A stretch of 64,000 nt of DNA from Gemmatimonadota bacterium (GTDB taxonomy: Bacteria; Gemmatimonadota; Gemmatimonadetes; Longimicrobiales; Gaopeijiaceae), in contig SKKN01000038.1 of the NCBI GenBank assembly GCA_007121455.1, positions 62,001-126,000 on the forward strand, given 5' to 3'. Positions 52,792 through 62,094 of this stretch are shown here, one piece after another. How positions within the stretch are numbered: position 1 is the first letter of the stretch; each line of letters starts with the position of its first letter. The translations under genes and the position numbers were made by a program. Under the pieces are notes generated by a model that saw nothing but the letters and a program-made list of their open reading frames with translations, was not told the origin of the DNA and ran no database searches.

Positions 52792-53988
52792 ATGGCACGT
52801 CACTTCAGAGTTTTCACGGCACTTGTCCTGATTGGGGTGAGTGGAGCAGGCATGCTGAGCGCGCAGACTTCGAACGACGCGCCCGTGGAGCCTCCGGACG
52901 CGGACTATTGGGTCTACGTCGGAGCGGAGTCCGCTGACTTCATCCACAGGGTCCGCTTCGGACCGGACGGGGGAGAGGTGGAGCAGACGACCTCGATCGG
53001 ACGGGTTCCAACCGAGGTCGAGGGGCCCCACGGCCTGGTCGTCGCGCCGGATGGGGAACACCTCTACATGACGACCGGCCACGGCGTACCGGATGGCCAC
53101 CTGTGGAAGTTCCACGTCGGGCCGGACACGACAGTGGCCGAACCGATCCTTCTGGGACGGTTCCCCGCGACGATCGACATCACGCCGGACGGCCTCTACG
53201 TCTTCGGCGTGAACTTCAACCTGCACGGCGCGATGGCTCCATCGACGATGTCCGTCGTGTACACTCCTTCGATGGTAGAGGTGACGCAGATCGAGCTGTG
53301 TACGATGCCCCATGGCTCCCGGATGCACCCGAGGGGGACGTACGTCTACACTGTCTGCATGATGGATGACCAACTCGTCGAAGTGAACACGAGCACATTC
53401 ACCGTGTCTCGAAGGTTCTCCGTCGCGGCCGGCGAGGAAGGATCCCTTCCGGACGCGCCCGAGAAGCATCATGCCCACCCGCCGGCCTCCCCGCACGAGC
53501 ACGAGCCGGATGTGACCCCGGAGGAACTCGCCGCCCACCACGCCTCGTGCTCACCGACGTGGGCGCAACCCGAGCCCGCCGGCAGACGCCTGTACGTAGC
53601 GTGCAATGCCGCGGACCACGTGCTCGAGATCGATGTGGAGAACTGGACGCTCCTCCGCACCCTTCCCAGCGGCCGGGGACCCTACAACCTCGCCGTGAGC
53701 CCCGACGGAAGGCTCCTGGTCGTCACGCTCAAGCAAGGCGACGCAGTGGACGTTTTCGATCTCGAAAGCGGCGAGTCGCGGGCCCGCATCCCCACCTCCA
53801 CTCGCGTGGTCCACGGCGTGGTCGTCTCCCCCGATTCGCGATACGCCTTCGTGAGCGTGGAGGGGATCGGCTCGGAGCCCGGCAAGGTCGACGTCTTCGA
53901 CCTGCAGGCCCTCCAGCGGGTGGCGGACATCGAGGTGGGCCAGCAGGCGTCGGGCATCGACTTTCTCCGAATGCAACCCCGGCACTGA
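52792..53988 (+). CDS. Secreted YncE-like beta-propeller with His-rich loop
   Basis: About 398 residues from ATG 52792, with GAGGGAG upstream. A signal peptide (VFTALVLIGVSGAGMLSAQ) is followed by a seven-bladed YVTN/YncE-type propeller: GPHGLVVAPDGEHLYMTTGHG, PATIDITPDGLYVFGVNFN, CTMPHGSRMHPRGTYVYTVC, RGPYNLAVSPDGRLLVVTL and GVVVSPDSRYAFVSVEG. Between two blades lies a His/Pro/Glu-rich insert (EKHHAHPPASPHEHEPD, then HHASCSPTW) that looks like a metal-binding loop. The protein acts outside the cytosol; its ligand is unknown. Confidence 0.82.
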   Translation: MARHFRVFTALVLIGVSGAGMLSAQTSNDAPVEPPDADYWVYVGAESADFIHRVRFGPDGGEVEQTTSIGRVPTEVEGPHGLVVAPDGEHLYMTTGHGVPDGHLWKFHVGPDTTVAEPILLGRFPATIDITPDGLYVFGVNFNLHGAMAPSTMSVVYTPSMVEVTQIELCTMPHGSRMHPRGTYVYTVCMMDDQLVEVNTSTFTVSRRFSVAAGEEGSLPDAPEKHHAHPPASPHEHEPDVTPEELAAHHASCSPTWAQPEPAGRRLYVACNAADHVLEIDVENWTLLRTLPSGRGPYNLAVSPDGRLLVVTLKQGDAVDVFDLESGESRARIPTSTRVVHGVVVSPDSRYAFVSVEGIGSEPGKVDVFDLQALQRVADIEVGQQASGIDFLRMQPRH

Positions 53989-54189
53989 CCAAAGCGAGGT
54001 GGCCGTTCGCGGTGACGGCGTTCGCGTTCCGAGCACGGGTCGACGGGCCCCATGGGATGAGGGTTGCGGACCACAGGTGTTTCCTAGATCATAGTTGGGC
54101 TTTCCGCCTCCGGTTCGCGCTCGCGAATCGCTCCGGCCGAACAGGATCCGGAGCTCCCTAAAGGTCCATTCCGAGGAGTTTGAATCAGG

Positions 54190-55005
54190 GTGAGTTCCGA
54201 CGCGTCACGGGTACCGGCTCTCGCGAGGCCGCTGCTTCGGTTCTTCGGGCGCATGGGTGCCACCGCAGCATCGGTTGCAGAGCACGCCGGACAGATCTGG
54301 CAACTCTGTGCTGCATCCGTCGTTGCGGTTGCCACTCTGAAGGTTTCCTTCAGGTCTGTGCTCAGCCAGATCTACGTGATGGGCGTTCAGAGCCTGCCGA
54401 TCGTCCTGGTCACGGCCGTCCTCGCAGGAATCGTCACGAGTCAGCAGGGAGGATACCAGTTCCAGGGCTCCGTGCCCTTGTACATTCTCGGGAGCGTCGT
54501 GGTCGCGAGCGTGGTCCTGGAGCTGGGGCCGGTCTTGACCGCGATCGTCCTCGTGGGTCGGGTCGGCGCCCGGATCACCGCGGAGCTCGGCACCATGAAG
54601 GTTTCCGAGCAGATCGACGCCTTCCATGCCCTGGGTCGAGATCCCGTGGCCATTCTGGGAGCGCCTCGGATCATCGCCGGGGTGATCATTATGCCGATTC
54701 TGGTTGCTGTGGCGAATCTGGTCGGCATCCTGGCGGGAATGGTCGCTGCCCGGATGACCGTGGGCCTCGGATATCAGTCCTTCCTCTACGGGGCCCAGCT
54801 CTTCTGGCACAACTGGGACCTGCTCTACTCCATGATGAAGGCCGTGACCTTCGGCTTCGCAATCCCGGTGATCGCGGTCCACATGGGGCTCAGGACCTCG
54901 GGCGGTGCCGCAGGTGTAGGCCGGACGACCACGTCCTCCGTGATGTTCATGACCCTGACGATCCTGATCCTGGACGCCCTTTTCCCCCCCCTCTTCCTCC
55001 AGTGA
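54190..55005 (+). CDS. mlaE: MlaE-type ABC transporter permease
   Basis: Permease of 271 residues of the phospholipid-transport ABC system. Motifs: FRSVLSQIYVMGVQSLPIVLVTA, VLELGPVLTAIVLVGRVGARITAELGTMKVSEQID-type EQ loop read in parts, and ALGRDPVAILGAPRIIAGV. It sits in the inner membrane and with MlaF and MlaD moves phospholipids between the membranes. It starts at GTG 54190. The stop overlaps the mlaF start by one base (TGATG). Confidence 0.93.
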   Translation: MSSDASRVPALARPLLRFFGRMGATAASVAEHAGQIWQLCAASVVAVATLKVSFRSVLSQIYVMGVQSLPIVLVTAVLAGIVTSQQGGYQFQGSVPLYILGSVVVASVVLELGPVLTAIVLVGRVGARITAELGTMKVSEQIDAFHALGRDPVAILGAPRIIAGVIIMPILVAVANLVGILAGMVAARMTVGLGYQSFLYGAQLFWHNWDLLYSMMKAVTFGFAIPVIAVHMGLRTSGGAAGVGRTTTSSVMFMTLTILILDALFPPLFLQ

Positions 55006-55772
55006 TGATCGAGTACCTCCACCTTCAAAAGTCCTTCGACCATCCGGTCCTCCGCGATGTCTCCCTGGAGGTGCACCGAGGGGAGATGTTCGGCCTGTTC
55101 GGTCCTTCGGGGACGGGAAAGAGCGTGCTCCTGAAGACGACGATCGGGCTGATCGATCTCGATGCCGGGGACGTCTCCGTCGAGGGTGAATCCGTATACC
55201 GGAGTGGCAAGGACACCCTCCGAAGGATCCGGCACAAGGTCGGTTATGTCTTTCAAAACGCTGCCCTCTTCGACTCCCTCAATGTCTTCGAGAACGTGGA
55301 GATGGGGATTCCGGAGGGTCGACTGAAGCGGATGAAGCGCGAGGAAGCGGCACGCATGGTCTGGGATGCCGTGGAGCTGGTCAACCTGAGTCCGGGACAG
55401 GTGCTATCGATGCTGCCGGCGGAGCTGTCCGGAGGCATGAAGAAGCGGGTGGGCATCGCCCGAGCGATCGTGAGCCGCCCGAGGATCCTCCTCTGGGATG
55501 AGCCGACGACCGGCCTGGACCCGGTGAACACAGCCGCCATCGAGCGGCTCATCAACCGCCTCAGCGAGGAGCTGAAGGTGACTTCATTGATCGTGACGCA
55601 CGACGTGGAAGGAGGCCTGCTCATGTGCGACCGGGTGGCGATGCTCGAGGGAGGATACCTCCGCTTCCTCGGTGCGCCGGACGCGTTCCGTGCGAGCACC
55701 GACCCGGTCGTGAAGGCGTTCGTCGACCGGACCTCGGCCGCTGCGGCACTCGACGTGGTGGAAGTGACATGA
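55005..55772 (+). CDS. mlaF: MlaF-type ABC transporter ATP-binding protein
   Basis: ATPase of 255 residues. Walker A GLFGPSGTGKSVLL, Q-loop GYVFQNAALFDSL, ABC signature AELSGGMKKRVGIARAI, Walker B ILLWDEPTTGLDPV and the switch His in LIVTHDVEGG are all intact. The short MlaF-specific stretch after the Q-loop (NVFENVEMGIPEG) supports assignment to the Mla group. It powers the MlaE permease. Overlaps of 1 and 4 bases with its neighbours show tight coupling in the mlaEFD operon. Confidence 0.94.
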   Translation: MIEYLHLQKSFDHPVLRDVSLEVHRGEMFGLFGPSGTGKSVLLKTTIGLIDLDAGDVSVEGESVYRSGKDTLRRIRHKVGYVFQNAALFDSLNVFENVEMGIPEGRLKRMKREEAARMVWDAVELVNLSPGQVLSMLPAELSGGMKKRVGIARAIVSRPRILLWDEPTTGLDPVNTAAIERLINRLSEELKVTSLIVTHDVEGGLLMCDRVAMLEGGYLRFLGAPDAFRASTDPVVKAFVDRTSAAAALDVVEVT

Positions 55773-56713
55773 AGGCGATGAGGGAAGGGGCTCGGAGGCC
55801 GTCGGACGACGAGCTGAAACGATCCACCCCGCCTCACGCCGGGGGACGAGAGGTCCGGATCGGGCTCTTCGTGATCCTCGGGCTCTTTGGAGTCCTCATG
55901 GTGCTCTTCCTGCTGACCGACCCGGCGACCTTTCGCGGACGGTACATGATCCACACGGAAGTGACGGACGCAGGAGGCCTCCGCTCCGGGGATCCGGTAC
56001 AGATGCGAGGCGTGAACATCGGGCGGGTGCACGGGTTCGAGCTCACCCAGGAGGGGGTCGAGATCACCCTCGAGTTGGAAGGCCGGTGGGCGATCCCGCG
56101 CGACTCCCACACACGGCTTGCCTCCGGGGACCTCCTCGGCGGACGGACCGTCGAGATCATTCCCGGAGCCGCACCCGAATCGCTCGAACCGGGCGACAGG
56201 ATCCCGGGAACCGCGACGGAGGGGGTCTTCGACATGGCGGAGGAATTGGGTGGGGAAGCGCGCGCCATCCTGGAGCAGGTCCGGCAACTCTTCTCCGATC
56301 CGACGATCGATGCCGTCCAGCAAAGTGTTCTCGATCTCCACGATCTCACGGAGACGCTGTCCCGGACCGCCGAAAATCAACGAGGGGAGCTCGAACGGCT
56401 CACAGCCTCGCTCAATCGATCTGCGGAAGGGATCGAGGCGGCCTCGGCCGCCGGTCCGGATGTTGCGCGTGCAGTGGCGAGGGCCGACTCCATCCTGAGC
56501 GAACTCCAGGAGACGGGTGCGACGGTGCAGGGAACCGCGCTGACGCTGGAGGAGCTCCTCGCTCGCGTAAACCGTGGCGAGGGAACCCTCGGGCAGCTTT
56601 CCGCAAATGACGATCTCTACAGGAACCTGAACCAGGCGGCCGAGAGCTTCATGCTCCTCGCCGAAGACATCCGAGAAAACCCCGGTCGGTACCTTCGATT
56701 TCGGCTCTTTTAG
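55769..56713 (+). CDS. mlaD: MlaD-type MCE-domain protein
   Basis: Membrane-anchored MCE protein of 314 residues. One N-terminal helix (VRIGLFVILGLFGVLMVLFLL) is followed by the MCE domain (VTDAGGLRSGDPVQMRGVNIGRVHGFEL, TVEIIPGAAPESLEPGDRIPG-type end). A helical coiled-coil tail of about 150 residues follows (DLHDLTETLSRTAENQRGEL), longer than in E. coli MlaD and more like the PqiB/LetB or Mce type. It forms the lipid-binding ring in the periplasm. No mlaB or mlaC gene follows, as often seen outside Proteobacteria. Confidence 0.92.
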   Translation: MKAMREGARRPSDDELKRSTPPHAGGREVRIGLFVILGLFGVLMVLFLLTDPATFRGRYMIHTEVTDAGGLRSGDPVQMRGVNIGRVHGFELTQEGVEITLELEGRWAIPRDSHTRLASGDLLGGRTVEIIPGAAPESLEPGDRIPGTATEGVFDMAEELGGEARAILEQVRQLFSDPTIDAVQQSVLDLHDLTETLSRTAENQRGELERLTASLNRSAEGIEAASAAGPDVARAVARADSILSELQETGATVQGTALTLEELLARVNRGEGTLGQLSANDDLYRNLNQAAESFMLLAEDIRENPGRYLRFRLF

Positions 56714-56782
56714 CTCCGCGCGGGAACGCTCCTCAGTGCACCGGATAGCCGGGAGGCGCGGCGCACGGATCGGCCTTCCGGA

Positions 56783-59700
56783 TCACCACCCCGGTGCGAC
56801 GTGGAAGCCGAAGTGTCCTCCCTTCTCCGGACGCTGCCAGGGGACCGCGTAGTAGATCTCCATGACCAGGAAGCCCATCAGGTTGAGTCGGGTGCTGAGT
56901 CCGGTACTGAAGACCGGCACCCGGCTCGCGTCCGTATAGCTGAGCGTGAGTTCCGGCGGGTGCTCTTCATCCCACGCAAGCCCCGCATCCGCGAACGCGA
57001 CGATCTCGGTGGGAAGGAAGCCGATGTCGAGCAGGCCGAACCGTTCCGTACCGATGAGGGGGACCCGTACCTCGGCGTTGGCGGCGGCAATCCGGTGGCC
57101 GAAGAGGCGCTCGAACTGAGGGCACTGGCTTCCTCCCGCCGGCCCACTGCGGCACTCGGACATCTGGAAGGACTGCGGCGCGTAGCCCCGGATGAAGGTT
57201 TCCCATCCGAGGAAGAACGGTTGAATGACCGAGTCGTGGAGATCCTCCTCGCCGTACCGGCCGAGGTGAAGCCCACGGACGGCGAACGTGAGCTCGGGCC
57301 TTGGGTTGAAGTAGCGGCGAAAGTCCGCCGTTACGGTCTTGTAGTCGAGATTCCCCACCGTATTCCGAACTTCGAGCCGATATCGCTGTCCTCGAACCGG
57401 AGAGGTGAAGCCGAAGTAGCTGTTGTCACCGACGAGCGCAGCGGACGTCTCGAAGAGGTTCAGCGGGTCCGGGACGAGGTCGTTCATCCGTTCCCGGTCG
57501 TGGGAGACGAGTCGTCCGAGGGCATCGAATTCGAGAAGCTCGCGTTCGAGGTCGAACGAGTACCGGCTCACTGTGACTCCCAGATCCAACCGTCGGGTGG
57601 TGCTGAACGGATAGGAGAGGAGGCCCTGGGTCTGGGTGAGAAAGATCCGCTGGCGATCCTGGACGAAGAGGGTGTTGCCTGTCGAGGGGTCTCGGATCGC
57701 GCCGGTGCGCATGGCCATGAAGGGAATTCGGCCCCCGCCGACTCCCCAGTTCCATCGGTTCTCCCGGTTCTGGTAGAACGCCTGACCACCGATATCCTTG
57801 ACCGTCCCCTGTGCCTGAAGCGCGACACCGAGGGATCGGTTTCCGAGCATGTCGCTGAAGTAGGCCGCAGCGGACCCGGAGACGAAGTTCCCGAACTGGT
57901 CCGTTCCAGCCCCAACCGACGGCTGGCCCACGTAGTCGAGCTCGAGGGTAGGGGAGTAGCCGGAAGCGTCCTGCACCGAGTACTGACCCAGCTCGGCCAG
58001 ACCGGTTCGGGGATCGTTCAAGTAGGATGCGACGCGGCTGTGGACCCGACGCTCGGTCGGGGGGATGAACCGACCCGGACCCTCATTCGCGGCGGCCACC
58101 ACGGCCTCTTCCTCTGCCAGCGCCTCGCGCGAATCCACGGAGTAGACATGGAACTGGAAGTCGTCGAACACCGAAAAGACGACGGTCCCGGTCTCCCGCG
58201 CAACGCTCATCGCCGGGGCCATCTGTGTGATGCCGCTCACGGCCGTGGCGAGGTTCGTAACCCGCCGGATCTCCCTTCCGCCGAGACCGACTCGATAGAT
58301 ATCGCTGAACCCGTCGTGGTCGGAGAGAAAGTAGAGGCTCCGGCCGTCCGGGCTGAACTGGGGATTCGAATGTCGGACGTTTCCGAGTAGTTCCAGCGCC
58401 TCGACCGCTCCGCTCTCCAGGTCGAGGAGGCTCAGCTGCATCTCGCTGTAGGTGAGGAGTTCGAAGTCCGTCTGCGTCCCCCGGTCCGAAGCAAAGGCAA
58501 TCATGCGGCCATCGGGCGAAAAGGTCGGCTGGTAATCCCCATGCTTGTCGTCCGTGAGCCGTTTCAACTCGCGAGTCTCGAGGTCGAGAAGGAAGAGGTC
58601 GGTCAGACCTCCCATCTGCCCCGAGAATACGATCCTCCCGCCATCGGGGGACCAGCTCGGGCTGGAAATCTCCCCGACCCCGCGGTCGACCGAGATCCGA
58701 TCCCGAACCCGTCCGCTGGACACGTCGAAGACGACAAGCTCATTCCTTCCACCCGCGAACACACTGACGGCGAGGCTCTTCCCGTCGGGCGACCAGGCAC
58801 CCGATGAGTCGATGAACCGGAGCGCGTCGAAATGGGGATCGGACGCACTGCTCGCCAGCTTACGGATGATCTCGCCCGTCCGGGCGTCGGCGAGATAGAG
58901 ATCGAAGCCGAACACGTCCTTTTCCGAGATGAACGCGAGATACCGTCCGTCCGGGCTGAGTGAAGGTGCGAGGTTCTGGTGCCCCGCCCCGGTCGAAGGC
59001 GCGAGGAGGAGGGTCCCCGCTTCGCCAGGCGGCGTCCTCCCCTCCATGAGCGGCCTGAAGTGGTCCTCGAGCTCCTCGTGCCAGCGTGCCGATATGGAGT
59101 CGGAGCTCATACCGAGGACCTGCTTGAGCGCGGATTCCCAGCCCACCCTGAGTGCCGCTCGAAAGAGGCGGACGACCGCCTCGTCCCCGTACGTACCCCC
59201 GACGTGGGTCCAGAAAGCCTGGCCGAAGCGGTAGGGGAAAAATCGCGCGTTCCGGGTCATCTGCCCGGCGGTGGGGAGGTCATCACGAAGAACGGCGTCC
59301 CGGAGCCACATCCCCGTCAGAGGATCCTCGTTCCCGACGGAGAGGTACTCGGCCATCCCCTCGACGAACCAGAGAGGGAGACGCATCAGGGCCTGCAAAC
59401 CTCCGCCTCGCCTCGATTGTGCGATGTTGAACTGGAAGGCGTGAACGAGCTCGTGACCGAGAACGTGATCTGTACCCGCGTACGTGCCGGCCAGGGGCAT
59501 CACAACCCGATCCTTCAGTCCTTCCGTGACGCCCCCTGTTCCCTCACCAATGTGTCCCCCGATCGTGTTGGTTTGCTGGAAGTCGGGGTGGTCAGCGTAG
59601 AAGATGAGGGGCTTCGACGCTTCGAACTCGTGCTGAAAGAGGCGAGCGAGGCGCTCGTACCACCGCTCTGCCATGCGGGCGACGTCCTCCAACGCTTCTT

Positions 59701-59923
59701 CTTTCTCGGGATAGAAATGGATGTCGAAGTGGGGCGTGCTCATCACCCGGAAGTCGAAGTCGTCGTACTGGACCTTGTTTCGACCGAAATACTGCGCGTC
59801 GAGAGCGACCGGAAGGAGGAAGCTCGCCGCTACGGCGAGGAGAATTCCGCGCAGGGCCGGCCCGTAAGCGGGCGTCGAAACAGACCAGCCGGCGCTGGCA
59901 CGCGGGGAGGTGCGAGCGATCAA
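56783..59923 (-). CDS. Zinc-protease, TolB-type propeller and outer-membrane barrel fusion
   Basis: Exported protein of about 1046 residues. TTG 59923 is chosen because AGGAGG lies 5 bases upstream; it gives a signal peptide ending ASFLLPVALDAQ. Residues about 45-290 resemble a peptidase-MA metalloprotease with the zinc motif DHVLGHELVHAFQF and a downstream Glu (LWFVEGMAEYL). Residues about 310-640 carry TolB/WD40-type repeats (NLAPSLSPDGRYLAFISEKD, SGAWSPDGKSLAVSV, SPSWSPDGGRIVFSG, NPQFSPDGRSLYFLSD). The last 350 residues are strand-rich and resemble a BamA/surface-antigen barrel (GWETFIRGYAPQSF, AANAEVRVPLIGTERFGLLD) and end in Trp. Confidence 0.85.
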   Translation of the reverse strand: MIARTSPRASAGWSVSTPAYGPALRGILLAVAASFLLPVALDAQYFGRNKVQYDDFDFRVMSTPHFDIHFYPEKEEALEDVARMAERWYERLARLFQHEFEASKPLIFYADHPDFQQTNTIGGHIGEGTGGVTEGLKDRVVMPLAGTYAGTDHVLGHELVHAFQFNIAQSRRGGGLQALMRLPLWFVEGMAEYLSVGNEDPLTGMWLRDAVLRDDLPTAGQMTRNARFFPYRFGQAFWTHVGGTYGDEAVVRLFRAALRVGWESALKQVLGMSSDSISARWHEELEDHFRPLMEGRTPPGEAGTLLLAPSTGAGHQNLAPSLSPDGRYLAFISEKDVFGFDLYLADARTGEIIRKLASSASDPHFDALRFIDSSGAWSPDGKSLAVSVFAGGRNELVVFDVSSGRVRDRISVDRGVGEISSPSWSPDGGRIVFSGQMGGLTDLFLLDLETRELKRLTDDKHGDYQPTFSPDGRMIAFASDRGTQTDFELLTYSEMQLSLLDLESGAVEALELLGNVRHSNPQFSPDGRSLYFLSDHDGFSDIYRVGLGGREIRRVTNLATAVSGITQMAPAMSVARETGTVVFSVFDDFQFHVYSVDSREALAEEEAVVAAANEGPGRFIPPTERRVHSRVASYLNDPRTGLAELGQYSVQDASGYSPTLELDYVGQPSVGAGTDQFGNFVSGSAAAYFSDMLGNRSLGVALQAQGTVKDIGGQAFYQNRENRWNWGVGGGRIPFMAMRTGAIRDPSTGNTLFVQDRQRIFLTQTQGLLSYPFSTTRRLDLGVTVSRYSFDLERELLEFDALGRLVSHDRERMNDLVPDPLNLFETSAALVGDNSYFGFTSPVRGQRYRLEVRNTVGNLDYKTVTADFRRYFNPRPELTFAVRGLHLGRYGEEDLHDSVIQPFFLGWETFIRGYAPQSFQMSECRSGPAGGSQCPQFERLFGHRIAAANAEVRVPLIGTERFGLLDIGFLPTEIVAFADAGLAWDEEHPPELTLSYTDASRVPVFSTGLSTRLNLMGFLVMEIYYAVPWQRPEKGGHFGFHVAPGW

Positions 59924-60238
59924 ACTGTCCTCCTGGTGCGGTCCTGCGATCGGAAGGATGGAAAAGCGACAGGAAAGCGTCCATCCCGCTGAGGGTGAGG
60001 CGGAGAAGCCCACCCGTTCGTCGATCTCGAGCGCTCGGGGCAACCCTGCTTTGGACGTCGTGCTTCGTCAGGGGGCGGTGTAATCGGCCCGAACGCATTA
60101 CTTTCCCTTTACACGGGGTCCCGAACCGGGGTCCTGTCAAGGGTGAGGGAGAGCGGATCCAGGCAGAGGGCCCCTCCCCGGGCCACACGGTCGACGGAAG
60201 GGGCATCGGCCTCGTCGTCATCGGTCGAAGGAGTCGTC
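59924..60238. promoter_or_regulatory. Divergent intergenic region between barrel-protein and CDCC lipoprotein genes
   Basis: These 315 bases should hold promoters for both genes. On the minus strand a TTGACA (60135-60140) precedes TGTAAA (60108-60113), but the spacer of 21 bases is too long for a standard promoter. GGGGTCC occurs twice as a short direct repeat near 60116-60134. An AAGGAG ribosome site at 60228-60233 serves the rightward gene. Nothing else stands out. Confidence 0.4.
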
Positions 60239-61570
60239 ATGCGGCGCATGGAAGTGGAACCCACCCGATCCGGAGCATTCCGCCACAGTACGAGCACGAC
60301 GAGGTCCGAGGCGCTGTCCGCGAGGGCCTCATCGGCGCTCCCGTTGCTGATCGCCCTGATTCTGTTCGCCGGCTGCTCCCTTCCGGATCGCGACGCTGCC
60401 CTGCTTCCCGGATTCGAGGAAGTCCCGTCTCCGGCAGCTCCGGAAAGCGGCGAATCGAACCTCGCGACCGGCTCCGACGGGGAGGTCTGGATGAGCTGGA
60501 TCGAGCCCGAGGGTGCTGCCGCGAACGCGCTCCGGACCGCGCGCCTCGATGGAGATCGTTGGGGCCCTGCACGGACGGTCGCGGAGGGAGACAGTTTTTT
60601 CGTGAACTGGGCGGACTTCCCGTCGGTCGTTCCGATCCGTCCCGACCTCCTGGCTGCCCATTGGCTCGTCCAGGGCCCCACCGGGGGCGTGGATTACAGC
60701 ATCTGGATGGCGTACTCGGAGGATGAGGGCGAGACGTGGACGGAGCCGTGGATCCCCCACGAGGATGGAACGAATACGGAACATGGCTTCGTCTCCCTCT
60801 TCCCGTGGGGGGAGGACGAGGTAGGCGCCGTATGGTTGGATGGCCGGGATTACGCGCGATTCGACGAAGAGGGAGGGAGCGACGCGGACGCGCCCCCACC
60901 CGAAATGGCGCTTCGCTTCCGCGCGTTCGGCCCTGGGGGAGAGCCTGGCCCGAAGACGATTCTCGACGCCAGGGTCTGCGACTGCTGCCAAACCGCCGTG
61001 GCGATCCCGAACAACGGCCCGGTCGTCGCCTACCGGGACCGGTCGGCGGGGGAAATCCGCGATATCTCCGCCGTACGATACGAAGGGGCCGGGTGGAGCG
61101 AACCCGTTACCGTGCATCCGGATGGATGGGAGATACCGGCGTGCCCGGTGAATGGACCCGCGGCGGACGCGGCGGGGGGCCATGTCGTCCTCGCCTGGTT
61201 CTCCGCCGCGAACGACACCCCCCTGGTGCGCGTCGCCTTCTCCCGAGACGGGGGAGCAACCTTCGGACCTCCCGCACGCGTCGATGATGGGAATCCAGCG
61301 GGGCGGGTTCAGGTTCGATTCGTCGACGAGGAGTCGGCGGTCGTCAGTTGGCTCGAGCGGGTGGAGGGCGAGGCTCAGCTTCGGGTCCGGCGCTTGGGGC
61401 TGGCCGGAGGGATGGGACGCTCGTTCCGAGTGACCGAGACGGATGCCGGTCGTGCAAGCGGTTTCCCCAGGATGGTGCCACTTCCCGGAGAACGGCTCCT
61501 CTTCTCCTGGACGGATACGAGGGAACCCCGTCAGGTCCGCACAGCCATGACGGGCACCCCACCATGGTGA
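60239..61570 (+). CDS. Secreted sialidase-like propeller lipoprotein with CDCC motif
   Basis: About 443 residues from ATG 60239. A long basic N-region leads to a lipoprotein signal ending LIALILFAGCS. Asp-box-like repeats suggest a propeller (SYSEDEGETWTEPWI-type, AFSRDGGATFGPPARVDD). At the centre is a cysteine cluster, DARVCDCCQTAVAIP, with another Cys in WEIPACPVNGPAAD. Such a CxCC group in a periplasmic lipoprotein suggests metal, haem or disulfide handling. The gene overlaps the TlpA-like thioredoxin gene by 7 bases, supporting a redox link. No sialidase active site is evident. Confidence 0.8.
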   Translation: MRRMEVEPTRSGAFRHSTSTTRSEALSARASSALPLLIALILFAGCSLPDRDAALLPGFEEVPSPAAPESGESNLATGSDGEVWMSWIEPEGAAANALRTARLDGDRWGPARTVAEGDSFFVNWADFPSVVPIRPDLLAAHWLVQGPTGGVDYSIWMAYSEDEGETWTEPWIPHEDGTNTEHGFVSLFPWGEDEVGAVWLDGRDYARFDEEGGSDADAPPPEMALRFRAFGPGGEPGPKTILDARVCDCCQTAVAIPNNGPVVAYRDRSAGEIRDISAVRYEGAGWSEPVTVHPDGWEIPACPVNGPAADAAGGHVVLAWFSAANDTPLVRVAFSRDGGATFGPPARVDDGNPAGRVQVRFVDEESAVVSWLERVEGEAQLRVRRLGLAGGMGRSFRVTETDAGRASGFPRMVPLPGERLLFSWTDTREPRQVRTAMTGTPPW

Positions 61571-62094
61571 CCTCCGGCGGCACGCACTACCGGGGTTTAC
61601 GAGCCGCCTGGCTCGTCCTGCTGGTCGGTGTGGCCGGGTGTTTCCCCGAGGAGTCGTCTCGTCCCGCGATAGGCCAATTGGCCCCCCCCTATGCGGGAGC
61701 TGGCCTGACAGGAGACACGCTCGCGCTCGCCGACATCCGGGGGGAACCGGTGCTCCTCAACGTATGGGCCACATGGTGTGCGCCGTGCCGGGTGGAGACC
61801 CCCTTCTTTCAGTCTCTTCACGAAGAGTTCGGGCCGCGTGGCCTACGCGTCGTCGGAGTCAGCGTCGACGTGGGAGGCGCCCAGCGTGCCATCGAGCGAT
61901 TCAAGGACGAGTTCGGAGTCGAGTACACCATTCTCCATGACCCACAAAACCGAGTCATGGACATCTACTCCGTTCCGGGCCTCCCAACCACGTACATCAT
62001 CGATGCCGAGGGGACGATCCGGCTGATCCGAATCGGCCTCGTATCGGAATCGGATGAGGAGTTTCTTGCCACGCTGGAAGAACTCGTCTCGTGA
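61564..62094 (+). CDS. TlpA/ResA-like periplasmic thioredoxin
   Basis: Protein of 176 residues from ATG 61564. A lipoprotein-type signal ends at LVLLVGVAGCF. The thioredoxin fold is clear: LADIRGEPVLLNVWATWCAPCRVE with the CxxC centre, VVGVSVDVGGAQRAIERF and the cis-Pro in SVPGLPTTYIIDAEG. It reduces disulfides outside the cytosol, as ResA/TlpA do for cytochrome c or copper proteins. It is coupled to the CDCC lipoprotein gene upstream and overlaps the PLP-enzyme gene downstream by 4 bases. Confidence 0.93.
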   Translation: MVTSGGTHYRGLRAAWLVLLVGVAGCFPEESSRPAIGQLAPPYAGAGLTGDTLALADIRGEPVLLNVWATWCAPCRVETPFFQSLHEEFGPRGLRVVGVSVDVGGAQRAIERFKDEFGVEYTILHDPQNRVMDIYSVPGLPTTYIIDAEGTIRLIRIGLVSESDEEFLATLEELVS

